DNA from: Thiohalomonas sp.
Lineage (GTDB): Bacteria; Pseudomonadota; Gammaproteobacteria; GRL18
Assembly (NCBI GenBank): GCA_023864145.1
Contig: JAIVER010000056.1
Span: 1-7,574 of the forward strand
Length of the DNA: 7,574 bases
Direction: 5' to 3'
Positions within the stretch are counted from its first letter, which is position 1; each line of letters opens with the position of its first letter. The notes under the pieces were generated by a model. It had not been told where the DNA came from and did no database searches. It was given only the letters and a program-made list of their open reading frames with translations. The translations under genes and the position numbers were made by a program. Below are positions 1-7,431 of this stretch, piece after piece.

Positions 1-90
1 AATGGCTAATCGAACAAATAAATTCCACCAGTTACATATCAATGCAATCATTCGAGCCATGAATTGACAGCTCTTTATTTTATGGGTATA
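1..90 (-). pseudogene. Fragment of a DDE transposase (IS4/IS1380-like), 5'-truncated and running off the left edge
   Basis: Read on the minus strand, about 30 codons ending at base 1 give a peptide containing SCQFMARMIAL followed by CNWWNLFVRLA. The NWW-x-LFVRLA block preceded by a CQxMAR-like stretch is what I recall from the C-terminal half of IS4/IS1380-type DDE transposases, where it lies past the catalytic core. Seen directly: the frame is open from base 1 back to a TAG at 121-123, but bases above 80 also encode the nitrilase C-terminus in another frame. The N-terminal and catalytic parts of the transposase are therefore absent and the piece cannot be functional. What lies left of base 1 is unknown. 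It has the same orientation as the four housekeeping genes and occupies the place where tldD is expected. The family assignment rests on a short motif recalled from memory, so the exact IS family is uncertain; a transposase origin is more secure. Confidence 0.66.
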
Positions 91-970
91 TTTGATCTGT
101 CCCGGGCAGTTTAATATGCTCTAATACCGGAAAATTTTTGCGTGTTTGCTGCAAAGTCTTAGTGTCAATATCAGCAATAGCAAAGCCGGAACCATGAGGT
201 AAACGATCAATGACACCACCCCAGGGATCAATAATCATACTATCACCATGTGTTTCACGTCCATTAACATGGTAGCCACCCTGTGCTGCTGAGACCACAA
301 AGCACAGGTTTTCAATTGCTCTGGCACGATTAAGTACTTCCCAATGTGCCTTACCTGTGGTTGCCGTAAATGAAGAGACTAAGGCTAATACTTCCATTCC
401 CTGGCTGACCATATCACGAAATAATTCTGGAAAACGCAGATCATAACAAATAGCAATCCCTAATTTAGCAAAGGGTGTCTCAACGATGACAACCTTATCC
501 CCTGCTTCAGTAAAAGCGGATTCGTTATAAGTGCCACCCTGATCGCCCAGATCAACATCAAAAAGATGAATTTTGTCATAGCGTGCTACCACTTTGCCTT
601 CATCATTAAACAGAATACAGGCAGAGCAGATCTTTTCACGATTTTCAGCCGAGTGTTCAACATCGGCAGCATGATTCACTTTTAGAGGTATTGTCCCCCC
701 TAAGATCCAGACCTTTTCTTCTTTAGCCACTGATGATAAAAAATTCTGTATTGGAGCCTTTGGTTGTTCTCCTGACACATTTTCAGAAATATAATCTTCT
801 GAAACATCTAAAATATCTAGCTCAGACATACCCATATGAGCAAAATTTTCTGGTAATACAAGCAGTTCCGCACCTTGGTTAACTGCATCTGCAATTAACC
901 GTTTTGCTTCACTTAGGTTGGCACTGACATTGGGCCCGGAAGCCATTTGAATCGCTGCTACTTTTGCCAT
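80..970 (-). CDS. Nitrilase-superfamily carbon-nitrogen hydrolase, Nit1-like (probable deaminated glutathione amidase)
   Basis: A 296-residue cytoplasmic C-N hydrolase. The Glu-Lys-Cys triad is intact: E41 in VLPENFAHMG, K133 in YDKIHLFDVD and C175 in GIAICYDLRFPELFR. The KIHLFDVD stretch and the Y-N-E-S-A segment soon after are typical of the Nit1/NitFhit branch, whose characterised members hydrolyse deaminated glutathione, a transaminase side product, to 2-oxoglutarate and cysteinylglycine. That substrate is inferred from family resemblance; an omega-amidase-like role is the alternative. The ATG at 970 is preceded by AGAGAGAAG and gives the standard family N-terminus MAKVAAIQM. The gene lies 102 bases after yhdP, its usual neighbour in Pseudomonas-type gene order, with tldD expected next. 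The end is odd: after FPVLEH, near where homologues normally stop, about eleven further residues (IKLPGTDQIYP) follow, and their DNA overlaps the transposase fragment in another frame. The tail and stop codon may be IS-derived. Confidence 0.93.
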   Translation of the reverse strand: MAKVAAIQMASGPNVSANLSEAKRLIADAVNQGAELLVLPENFAHMGMSELDILDVSEDYISENVSGEQPKAPIQNFLSSVAKEEKVWILGGTIPLKVNHAADVEHSAENREKICSACILFNDEGKVVARYDKIHLFDVDLGDQGGTYNESAFTEAGDKVVIVETPFAKLGIAICYDLRFPELFRDMVSQGMEVLALVSSFTATTGKAHWEVLNRARAIENLCFVVSAAQGGYHVNGRETHGDSMIIDPWGGVIDRLPHGSGFAIADIDTKTLQQTRKNFPVLEHIKLPGTDQIYP

Positions 971-980
971 CTTCTCTCTA
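971..980 (-). promoter_or_regulatory. Ribosome binding site of the nitrilase gene
   Basis: On the minus strand TAGAGAGAAG lies immediately before the ATG. Its AGAGAG core is close to the Shine-Dalgarno consensus, with a slightly short spacing. It is the clearest ribosome site in the window and fixes the nitrilase start. The other genes in the operon lack a comparable site. Confidence 0.55.
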
Positions 981-984
981 ACAC

Positions 985-1015
985 TTTATATTCACATAAA
1001 GCCTCACAGTTTCAA
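985..1015 (-). promoter_or_regulatory. Weak candidate sigma-70 promoter ahead of the nitrilase gene
   Basis: In the 102-base yhdP-nitrilase gap the minus strand has TTGAAA (1010-1015) and, 18 bases on, ATATAA (986-991; alternatively TATAAA at 985-990 with 19 bases). The -35 is reasonable, but the -10 is imperfect and the spacing slightly long. A transcript from here would have a leader of only about 10-15 bases, just covering the ribosome site. The DNA is very AT-rich, so a chance match is quite possible. Read-through from yhdP is an adequate alternative, because no terminator is visible in the gap. Confidence 0.22.
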
Positions 1016-1072
1016 CGATTAACAGCCAAATTTCAAGTTAAATAGTTCTATTTTTTAGGACTTATCATTAAT

Positions 1073-4000
1073 TTATGGGTATTCTGAATTATTTATATCA
1101 AATAATGGATTATGGTTTAGTTGTTCAGATTTTTCCTCAGCCAAACCAAATGCTTTTTGAATTTTTTTAAGGGTATTTTTATCGGTTTTGTCTTTCTTGA
1201 TAACAGGTTCATACCAATTGCCCTTAATCGTATAATCATAAGCCGTCACCCGATTTAATTGATCACCCAGAAGTTTTTGTCCTACCCAAACCAGGACCGC
1301 ACCTGCTGGTCCGGCGACAGCTGCACCAGCCAAAGGCAGCGTAGCTGAGATTTCTGGAATAACAGTCACACGCTGATCAAAACGTTCTGTTACCAGGCTG
1401 GTACTGCCGGTAACTAAAATTTTAGCACTGGGTGAAGAAATTCGAAAGTTATCAGTATAAAGCACGCCATTATTGAAACGAAAATCGCCTTCTATTTTTT
1501 CAAACTCAAAGCCTTCTTTAGAAACATCAGAAAAATCCAATGATAAACGACGCATTAGAACATTCATATTGAGCAAGCCCAATAAGCGTCCAGTAGCCCC
1601 GGGCTCTCCTTCAACCCATGCACCTTTTTCAGAAATTATATTAATATTACCTTCTATATTTTCCTTGCTAAAATCAGTTAATCCTCCAATCCAGCTCATA
1701 TAGGCTGTCACGTGCAGCTTTCCATCACGGATTAATTGCTCATTGCCTAAAGCCATTAGTAATTTTTCTGATGATGGAATTTTAGAAACCCCTTCAAGGT
1801 CTACTTCAGGATATTCATTCCAATAATGCCATTTCCCTTTGCCTTTAAATGAAAGTAATTGACCATTTAAATCAAGCGTATCAAACACAATACTGCTATC
1901 CAGTCGACTCGTTTTTATAGTAAATTTTCCAAGATCAGCATCACCCATTTTTATAGTACCAATAGTGCCGTTGATTAATGGAAAATAGTCAGGATCATTA
2001 TTGTCTCGGGATTTTTCTTGAACTTTTTTATTTTCAGGAACATTAGTGACTTCTGACACTTTAGACGCTAACTTTAATTCCGGTAAAACCACTTGTTTCA
2101 GAGCTAACTCAACAGGTAGAGTAAAATGCTTTTCAGAAGATTTATGAGTCACTTTTTTCTTAGTTTTACTCTGAGAAGCAAAAACTGACTGCCATTGTTG
2201 TAAAGGCAGTTCATTTAAACTCCCCGTTATGCGTAATAAATTTTCTTTTGGTAATTTAGCCTGAGCACCTTTAAACGCAATATTTCCCTTAAGCAGTTTA
2301 AAGGTGTCGCTTGATGTATCAACAAATAAAGCCAGAGATAATTCATTGGAAATTTTTATAGAAAATTGAGCATGCTTATAATCTTTTTTACTTTTTGCTG
2401 CTTTTATTTCAGAAAAAGAAAGATTAAAAGATGACACCTTACTTGCCTGTTTTTTAAAAGGCACAGGTAAGTCAGATTTTAAGTTTTTTAAGTCTGAATA
2501 AATATTAAATGACAGTCCACGTTGTTTATTAGGTAAATCAAGTGCTAATTTAATTCCCGGTGAGCCTGAGAGTTGATTGCTTAAGGGGGTTAATTCTTCA
2601 GGTATCAAATTGAATTTTTTTAATTGTTTAATAGACAACTTAGTATTAATATTAATACTGACATTAGGATCTTTTTTAGATTTTGAGGCTTGCTTATCTG
2701 TCTTTATTGATATTTCAGCCGCTTGCCCCATAATGTTGGCGGTTAATTTTTTTGCAGTGATAGACTCATTATGAACAAGAATATCTCCTTTAATATGATT
2801 AACCAGACCTTCTTTACGCTCAAATCCGGGAGGATAATAGTTATTATCGATAAGCTTCACTATGACCTTACTATCCGGTTTACCTTTTTTAAGGGAGAGT
2901 GTCACATCCAGATTTAGCCCTATATCACCTGTGGCATCCAATATCTCTAAAACATCATCGGAAACTACTTTGCTCTGTTTTAAAAATTGTTTGGCATCAT
3001 CTACATTACTATTAATATCACCGGTTAATTTTAATTCTGACTTTAAATAACTTTCTATATCCGCTTGAATATTATTCGATTCTGATGAAAAAAGTTTGCT
3101 GTGCGTTGACTTTACTCCCATGCCCCTCTGTGTAAATTGTACCTGGGCATTAATATCTGTTAATAGTGGCCAGCCTCTATTATAATTAAGTTCAACATCT
3201 TTAGTATTAAAGACAATATCCATAACACCACTATGATCCTCATAGGGAAATTGTGCTAACTCACCTCTAAAAACAACACCGCCATTTGTTCCCCATCCTG
3301 AAAGGAAAGCATTATCAAGCCAGTTGACCAAAGCATCACTCATTACTTTTGCCGGCAAATAATAGGGTAGATATTTAACATTGGCATCATGATAAAACCC
3401 GGTTAAATCCATATAGGTCTGAGCATTTTTTGCCAGCCAGAGATTAATATCAGCACTGGCATTTAAATGTGGATTTTTAAGTTTGAGTTGTTCTGCACCA
3501 AAGAAGCATTCGTCTTCTTCCTGCTGCCAGAAAAATTCACCTGATAATTGTGTAATGGGCCATGAATCGCGAAATAAAGATTTAAGGTGCAGCTTCATAT
3601 CAGCACTATTAATATAAGCACGGCCCATGGTTTCATCAAAGATGACTCGTGATGAGAAGTTTCGGACTTTGGGTAGTGAGTATAATGCATTCATCCCGAA
3701 ATGATTGATATCTGCCTGAACTTGATAGCGGGTGATATCAATAGGCATTTTTAATGTATTTAAATGTACTGTAGAAATAATATTTTTAATCTGGCCCCTG
3801 GGTTTTAATACTTTGTATATTTTTTTATTAAACTCTTTGGGTGAAAAAAAAGAGAACACTTGTGAAAATTCTTTCAAATCAAAATTATTCAAAAAGAGCT
3901 GAAGCTGAGATACTGCTTGTTTTTCAATATTAATCAGTTTTAAGTTGATATACTTTTCAGTGATCTGTTGATAATTGATATCGATATTAAAATCAAACAA

Positions 4001-5101
4001 ATCCAATGTCCATGAAGTTTCTCTTAATCCTGACTCAGTCAGAGCATCATGTCCTCGTTCAAGTTTGAAATTAGTAAATATTCTATCAAAGTTAATTTTT
4101 CGTTCGCTGTCTACTCGTGATAAATCAGCATCAACAATATCAAGCTCACCATAAATTGACTGTAAATTTCCTTTTTCGATATTCGACCAGAATTTTGTAT
4201 GTACTTCAATATTATTTATTTTGAATTGTTCAATTTGAAGAATCTCTCGTTTTAAAAAGTGCAGCAGTGTCTGCTGGTTCATATTATCAACTGAACCATA
4301 AATCTTACCATCCCAGTTTTTTAAGTCATTAATCTGACCACTAAAATCAAGACGAAGTTCTAGTTGAGTATCTGAATCATTTAATTTAGCCAGCAGCGCT
4401 ATTTGATGCATTGACTGTTTATTCTTCATTTTAAAATTGATATTAGAAATAAAGACTGACGGCAGCTCCTCCATTTTATCAACAAAATAAATTTCACTAT
4501 CTGTCATTATAAAATTTATCTGATTAAATAATTCAAGGTAAGCTTGTAAATTTTCACCCTTTCTTTGAGTGTTTTGTTGTGTCTTATCCAGATGAAAATC
4601 TGCAATAGAGAATGTATTATTCTTATTACGGCGAAGAATAACTCTCACCCCTTGAACACTAATAGTGTCTATCTTTGCTTGTCCATAAAAAATTGAAAGC
4701 AGGGTATTTAAACGAATACTGGCAGATTTAAATTGTAATTGTTTTTCTTCTTTTAATTTATTTTTAAAAGTAAAATTGTACATTGCGACAGATGGAAAAA
4801 AAAGATTAATATCCACTTTGATTTTATCAAATGTCACATGACCCTGAAGTTGGGATTCAACCAGATTTTGCACAATTTCCGGGTTCTCTTCAAGATAAAG
4901 AGCAATGGCACGAAATGAAAGTAAAATAATTGCAAAAGAAACAATCAGGCTTATAACTAGCTTTCGATGAAAATGCCAAATAAATAAGCTTGTTTTTTTT
5001 AACAAATTAAAGAATGAAAAGCGACCCTCATCAGTTTCAGATGGAATAGCAGATTGCGGTTTTGCTGAAACATCCTTAGCTTGTATTGGGTGATCAGACA
5101 C
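1073..5101 (-). CDS. yhdP: YhdP family AsmA-like phospholipid transporter, inner-membrane anchored
   Basis: A 1342-residue protein (E. coli YhdP has about 1266). YhdP, with TamB and YdbH, forms elongated periplasmic bridges that carry phospholipids from the inner to the outer membrane. Seen here: a cytoplasmic head of about 46 residues, one membrane helix at roughly 48-69, then a long beta-rich periplasmic body. The central DUF3971-like part holds the most recognisable match at about 580-670, including AQFPYEDHSGVMDIVF and GWPLLTDINAQVQF. The C-terminal AsmA_2-like part runs from about 1150, with GRLLGLLNMNVLMRRLSLDF, then PEISATLPLAGAAVAGPAGA and its hydrophobic helix at about 1255-1279. A Lys/Ser-rich stretch near 975-1035 looks like a linker or insertion. 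The start codon is GTG (5099-5101), two codons after an in-frame TAA, with no obvious Shine-Dalgarno sequence; a TTG near residue 33 is the only later start before the helix. It lies 64 bases after rng, the conserved order. Confidence 0.93.
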   Translation of the reverse strand: MSDHPIQAKDVSAKPQSAIPSETDEGRFSFFNLLKKTSLFIWHFHRKLVISLIVSFAIILLSFRAIALYLEENPEIVQNLVESQLQGHVTFDKIKVDINLFFPSVAMYNFTFKNKLKEEKQLQFKSASIRLNTLLSIFYGQAKIDTISVQGVRVILRRNKNNTFSIADFHLDKTQQNTQRKGENLQAYLELFNQINFIMTDSEIYFVDKMEELPSVFISNINFKMKNKQSMHQIALLAKLNDSDTQLELRLDFSGQINDLKNWDGKIYGSVDNMNQQTLLHFLKREILQIEQFKINNIEVHTKFWSNIEKGNLQSIYGELDIVDADLSRVDSERKINFDRIFTNFKLERGHDALTESGLRETSWTLDLFDFNIDINYQQITEKYINLKLINIEKQAVSQLQLFLNNFDLKEFSQVFSFFSPKEFNKKIYKVLKPRGQIKNIISTVHLNTLKMPIDITRYQVQADINHFGMNALYSLPKVRNFSSRVIFDETMGRAYINSADMKLHLKSLFRDSWPITQLSGEFFWQQEEDECFFGAEQLKLKNPHLNASADINLWLAKNAQTYMDLTGFYHDANVKYLPYYLPAKVMSDALVNWLDNAFLSGWGTNGGVVFRGELAQFPYEDHSGVMDIVFNTKDVELNYNRGWPLLTDINAQVQFTQRGMGVKSTHSKLFSSESNNIQADIESYLKSELKLTGDINSNVDDAKQFLKQSKVVSDDVLEILDATGDIGLNLDVTLSLKKGKPDSKVIVKLIDNNYYPPGFERKEGLVNHIKGDILVHNESITAKKLTANIMGQAAEISIKTDKQASKSKKDPNVSININTKLSIKQLKKFNLIPEELTPLSNQLSGSPGIKLALDLPNKQRGLSFNIYSDLKNLKSDLPVPFKKQASKVSSFNLSFSEIKAAKSKKDYKHAQFSIKISNELSLALFVDTSSDTFKLLKGNIAFKGAQAKLPKENLLRITGSLNELPLQQWQSVFASQSKTKKKVTHKSSEKHFTLPVELALKQVVLPELKLASKVSEVTNVPENKKVQEKSRDNNDPDYFPLINGTIGTIKMGDADLGKFTIKTSRLDSSIVFDTLDLNGQLLSFKGKGKWHYWNEYPEVDLEGVSKIPSSEKLLMALGNEQLIRDGKLHVTAYMSWIGGLTDFSKENIEGNINIISEKGAWVEGEPGATGRLLGLLNMNVLMRRLSLDFSDVSKEGFEFEKIEGDFRFNNGVLYTDNFRISSPSAKILVTGSTSLVTERFDQRVTVIPEISATLPLAGAAVAGPAGAVLVWVGQKLLGDQLNRVTAYDYTIKGNWYEPVIKKDKTDKNTLKKIQKAFGLAEEKSEQLNHNPLFDINNSEYP

Positions 5102-5165
5102 AGCTTATTTTATTGTCTTATATAAATAGAACGTTATTATTTTTCTGCTCTGCTTACATAAGAAC

Positions 5166-6626
5166 TTACATTGGAACAACATCATACTGTTCCTGATTAT
5201 ATTCGTTATCAATTTTTAACTGAATCGAACGTTGCATAAATTCTTCTAATTCAGCAATCGAGGAAGATTCTTCATCCATTAAATACTCGCCCACTTTTTG
5301 AGAGGTTAATACTAATAATTTTTCAGTATCAAATTGTCGTGCTTCACGTATAATTTCACGAAAGATTTCAAAGGCAACTGTTTCTACGGTTTTAACCGTA
5401 CCTTTGCCATTACACACAGGACAAGCTTCGCATAAAATATGTTCTAAACTCTCACGCGTTCGTTTACGTGTCATTTCAATTAAACCTAAATTAGACACTT
5501 CGGTAATGCATGTTTTTGCATGATCACGTTCTAAGGCTTTTTCAAAGGCTCGCAATACTTGCCGGCGATGTTCCGGATCAGTCATATCGATAAAATCGAT
5601 AATAATGATGCCGCCAAGATTTCTTAAACGTAATTGTCGAACAATTGACTGCGTGGCTTCCAGATTGGTTTTAAAAATTGTTTCTTCCAGATTGCGGTTA
5701 CCAACATAACCTCCTGTATTAATATCCACAGTCGTCATGGCTTCGGTCTGGTCGATGATCAAATAACCACCCGACTTCAGTTTAATCTTGGATTGTAATG
5801 CCCGCTGAATTTCATCTTCAACACCATAAAGGTCAAAGATAGGACGTTCACCGGGATAGTATTCTATACGCGGTGCCAGTTCTGGAATAAATTTATTAGC
5901 AAACTTAATCACTTTATTAAATGTTTCACGAGAATCAATTCGAATAGCATCAATATCTGTATCAGCGATATCACGCATGACTTTCATTGCCAATGGCAGA
6001 TCTTCATAAACCATTTTTTTCGAATTGATAGCCTTATTATTTTCTTGAACAGACTGCCAGAGTTTCTCTAAAAAGATCATATCTGCATGTACGGCTTGTT
6101 CTGAAATGCCCTCTGCTACTGTTCTCACAATATAACCGCCACCATTAAATTCCGGCAGGCGTTTTTTTATAAGATCTTTTAAACGTTCCCTTTCTTCTTC
6201 ATCTTCAAGCTTTTGTGAGACACCGATATGGCTGGAATTCGGCATATAAACAAGATAACGGGCAGGGATAGTAATATGTGTCGTTAATCGAGCACCTTTG
6301 CTACCCATTGGATCTTTAACCACCTGCACCAGAATTTCCTGACCATCTCTTAATACATTACCTATGGTCAACTCCTGAGGCGGATTTTTCTTTTCCTCTG
6401 AAACTACAATATCTGAAAGATGTAAAAAAGCAGTGCGCTGTAAACCAATCTCAAGAAAAGCAGCCTGCATCCCGGGTAACACCCGACAGACTTTACCCCT
6501 ATAGATATTACCAACCAGACCTCGTTTACTGGCCCGCTCAATAACAACTTCTTGTAACATACCATTTTCAACGGTAGCAACTCGTGTTTCTTGTGGTGTT
6601 ACATTGATCAGCAGCTCATCACTCAT
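5166..6626 (-). CDS. rng: Ribonuclease G (RNase E/G family endoribonuclease)
   Basis: RNase G trims the 5' end of 16S rRNA and cleaves some mRNAs at AU-rich single-stranded sites; it acts in the cytoplasm. From the Met at 6626 the protein has 486 residues, against 489 in E. coli. In this numbering an S1 RNA-binding domain covers about 37-105 (GNIYRGKVCRVLPGMQAAFLEIG). The Mg2+-binding catalytic aspartates are D301 in TTVDINTGGYVG and D344 in IIIIDFIDM, the same 43-residue spacing as D303/D346 of RNase E. The zinc-link cysteines are C402 and C405 in CPVCNGKG. The C-terminus YNQEQYDVV is nearly identical to E. coli RNase G. There is no RNase E-type C-terminal scaffold. Start choice: MSDELLINVTP aligns with the E. 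coli N-terminus, but the frame stays open to an ATG at 6686 that overlaps the maf stop by one base (TAATG) and would add 20 residues. Neither start has a strong ribosome site. Confidence 0.95.
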   Translation of the reverse strand: MSDELLINVTPQETRVATVENGMLQEVVIERASKRGLVGNIYRGKVCRVLPGMQAAFLEIGLQRTAFLHLSDIVVSEEKKNPPQELTIGNVLRDGQEILVQVVKDPMGSKGARLTTHITIPARYLVYMPNSSHIGVSQKLEDEEERERLKDLIKKRLPEFNGGGYIVRTVAEGISEQAVHADMIFLEKLWQSVQENNKAINSKKMVYEDLPLAMKVMRDIADTDIDAIRIDSRETFNKVIKFANKFIPELAPRIEYYPGERPIFDLYGVEDEIQRALQSKIKLKSGGYLIIDQTEAMTTVDINTGGYVGNRNLEETIFKTNLEATQSIVRQLRLRNLGGIIIIDFIDMTDPEHRRQVLRAFEKALERDHAKTCITEVSNLGLIEMTRKRTRESLEHILCEACPVCNGKGTVKTVETVAFEIFREIIREARQFDTEKLLVLTSQKVGEYLMDEESSSIAELEEFMQRSIQLKIDNEYNQEQYDVVPM

Positions 6627-6685
6627 ATTATTTATTCTTTTAATTTTTTCGTTATAAGTAAGTTCAATGGGTTCATATTCAGCCA

Positions 6686-7270
6686 TTATATAATTAAAGC
6701 TTTAAGCATATGAATATCAAACTTCTGTAATAAAATTCTTGTTTCATAGATTGGCAGTCCCATCACACCAGAATAACTACCATTGATATTGCTGATAAAC
6801 AAAGCCCCTTGACCTTGAATACCATAACTGCCGGCTTTATCAACTGGTTCGCCGCTTTTCCAGTAATTTTCGCACATTGAACGGCTTAGTTTTGCAAATG
6901 ATACCTCAGTCTTAGAAACTATCTGCTCAGTTTTTTGAGCATTGATAAGAGCCACAGCCGTGATAACCTGATGAGTCTGCTCTGACAGACTTAACAACAT
7001 ATCGATCGCCAGCTCTTTATCTTTAGGTTTACCTAAAATATTATCATTGAGTACAACAGCAGTATCTGAACCCAGAACCGGAATTTTCTGATTAGCCTGT
7101 CTTGATAAGCCATCAATTGCCTTATCATGAGCAAGTCGAGAAACATAGGCTTCAGGTGACTGATTTAATTGATGAACTTCCTCAGAAAATTGAGGAATAA
7201 CTTCAAATGAGACTCCCATTTGATGCAGAAGTTCCTTGCGGCGTGCTGAGTTGGATGCAAGGTGTATCAT
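6686..7270 (-). CDS. maf: Maf/YhdE-type nucleoside triphosphate pyrophosphatase (dTTP/UTP class)
   Basis: A 194-residue cytoplasmic Maf protein, full length for the family (E. coli YhdE is about 197). It hydrolyses nucleoside triphosphates to the monophosphate and pyrophosphate; the YhdE branch prefers dTTP, UTP and modified pyrimidine nucleotides. Visible motifs in order: S7-x-R-R-K-E in LASNSARRKELL (the family usually has Pro where A9 stands), the catalytic LGSDT with D69, KPKD at 81-84, THQVITAVAL at 99-108, and DKAGSYGIQG at 144-153 followed by INGSYSGVMGLPIYET. The last two fit the YhdE rather than the YceF (m7GTP) branch. The ATG at 7270 gives the expected N-terminus MIHLAS. No ribosome site is visible, but a TGA in another frame overlaps this ATG by one base (TGATG), which suggests coupling to a lost upstream gene. 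Its own stop overlaps the upstream rng ATG as TAATG. In related genomes mreD precedes it; here an IS630-type element begins about 30 bases upstream. Confidence 0.95.
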   Translation of the reverse strand: MIHLASNSARRKELLHQMGVSFEVIPQFSEEVHQLNQSPEAYVSRLAHDKAIDGLSRQANQKIPVLGSDTAVVLNDNILGKPKDKELAIDMLLSLSEQTHQVITAVALINAQKTEQIVSKTEVSFAKLSRSMCENYWKSGEPVDKAGSYGIQGQGALFISNINGSYSGVMGLPIYETRILLQKFDIHMLKALII

Positions 7271-7299
7271 CAGCGATGATATGGATGGTTTTTGAGAAT
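7270..7299 (-). pseudogene. Possible last codons of the gene formerly upstream of maf (mreD by synteny)
   Basis: On the minus strand a short open frame reads ILKNHPYHR and then TGA, and that TGA shares its A with the maf ATG (TGATG). The same one-base arrangement links maf and rng. In Pseudomonas-type gene order mreD ends directly before maf, so these roughly nine codons could be the surviving 3' end of mreD, cut off by the IS insertion. The peptide is too short and the MreD C-terminus too variable to prove this; the identity is inferred from position and overlap only. Confidence 0.3.
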
Positions 7300-7384
7300 A
7301 CTATAGGGAGTTGTTCACTCAATAAAACTCTCACTAATGGATGTGGTAAGCTTAATGATGATAACGAGCATTTATACCCATGAC

Positions 7385-7409
7385 CTATGAAAATGCTTGA
7401 TTTTCATAG
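7385..7409 (+). repeat. Perfect 9-base inverted repeat (hairpin) before the transposase start
   Basis: CTATGAAAA (7385-7393) and TTTTCATAG (7401-7409) are exact reverse complements separated by the 7-base loop TGCTTGA. The stem is AT-rich and lies within the IS leader, 22 bases before the ATG at 7432, and covers the two earlier in-frame ATG codons (7387 and 7393). An alternative pairing joins AGCATTT (7367-7373) with AAATGCT (7391-7397). Hairpins in IS leaders commonly limit transposase translation from outside transcripts; that role here is inferred. Confidence 0.5.
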
Positions 7410-7431
7410 AGAAGAAGATCAAAATTATCCA

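Noticed and set aside
80..970. Nitrile-degrading nitrilase or NAD synthetase glutaminase domain
   Set aside because: HLFDVD after the catalytic Lys and the 296-residue single-domain length fit the Nit1 amidase branch; no NAD synthetase domain follows.
1040..1053. Short inverted repeat AAATAG-TT-CTATTT followed by a T run on the plus strand, considered as a terminator
   Set aside because: The stem has a single G-C pair and a two-base loop, too weak. It would act on the plus strand, where no gene ends here.
1473..1703. Plus-strand open frame of 76 codons inside yhdP
   Set aside because: It lies antisense to a well-matched part of YhdP, has no recognisable motif, and is composition shadow of the real gene.
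2577..3050. Two plus-strand open frames of about 62-65 codons, the first rich in hydrophobic residues
   Set aside because: Both are antisense to yhdP. Hydrophobicity on the opposite strand of Lys/Asn/Asp-rich coding DNA is expected, and neither has a ribosome site or family signature.
5102..5165. rng-yhdP gap considered for a promoter or terminator
   Set aside because: It contains AT-rich -10-like strings such as TATATA but no matching -35 at a sensible distance and no GC-rich stem; read-through from rng is the simplest reading.
5166..6686. RNase E rather than RNase G
   Set aside because: The protein ends right after the zinc-link and C-terminal segment with YNQEQYDVV, lacks the long scaffold half, and sits in the maf-rng-yhdP context.
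7271..7431. A separate small gene or riboswitch between maf and the transposase
   Set aside because: The stretch is explained by a short operon remnant plus the IS end and leader; no conserved RNA pattern or ORF with a ribosome site is visible.
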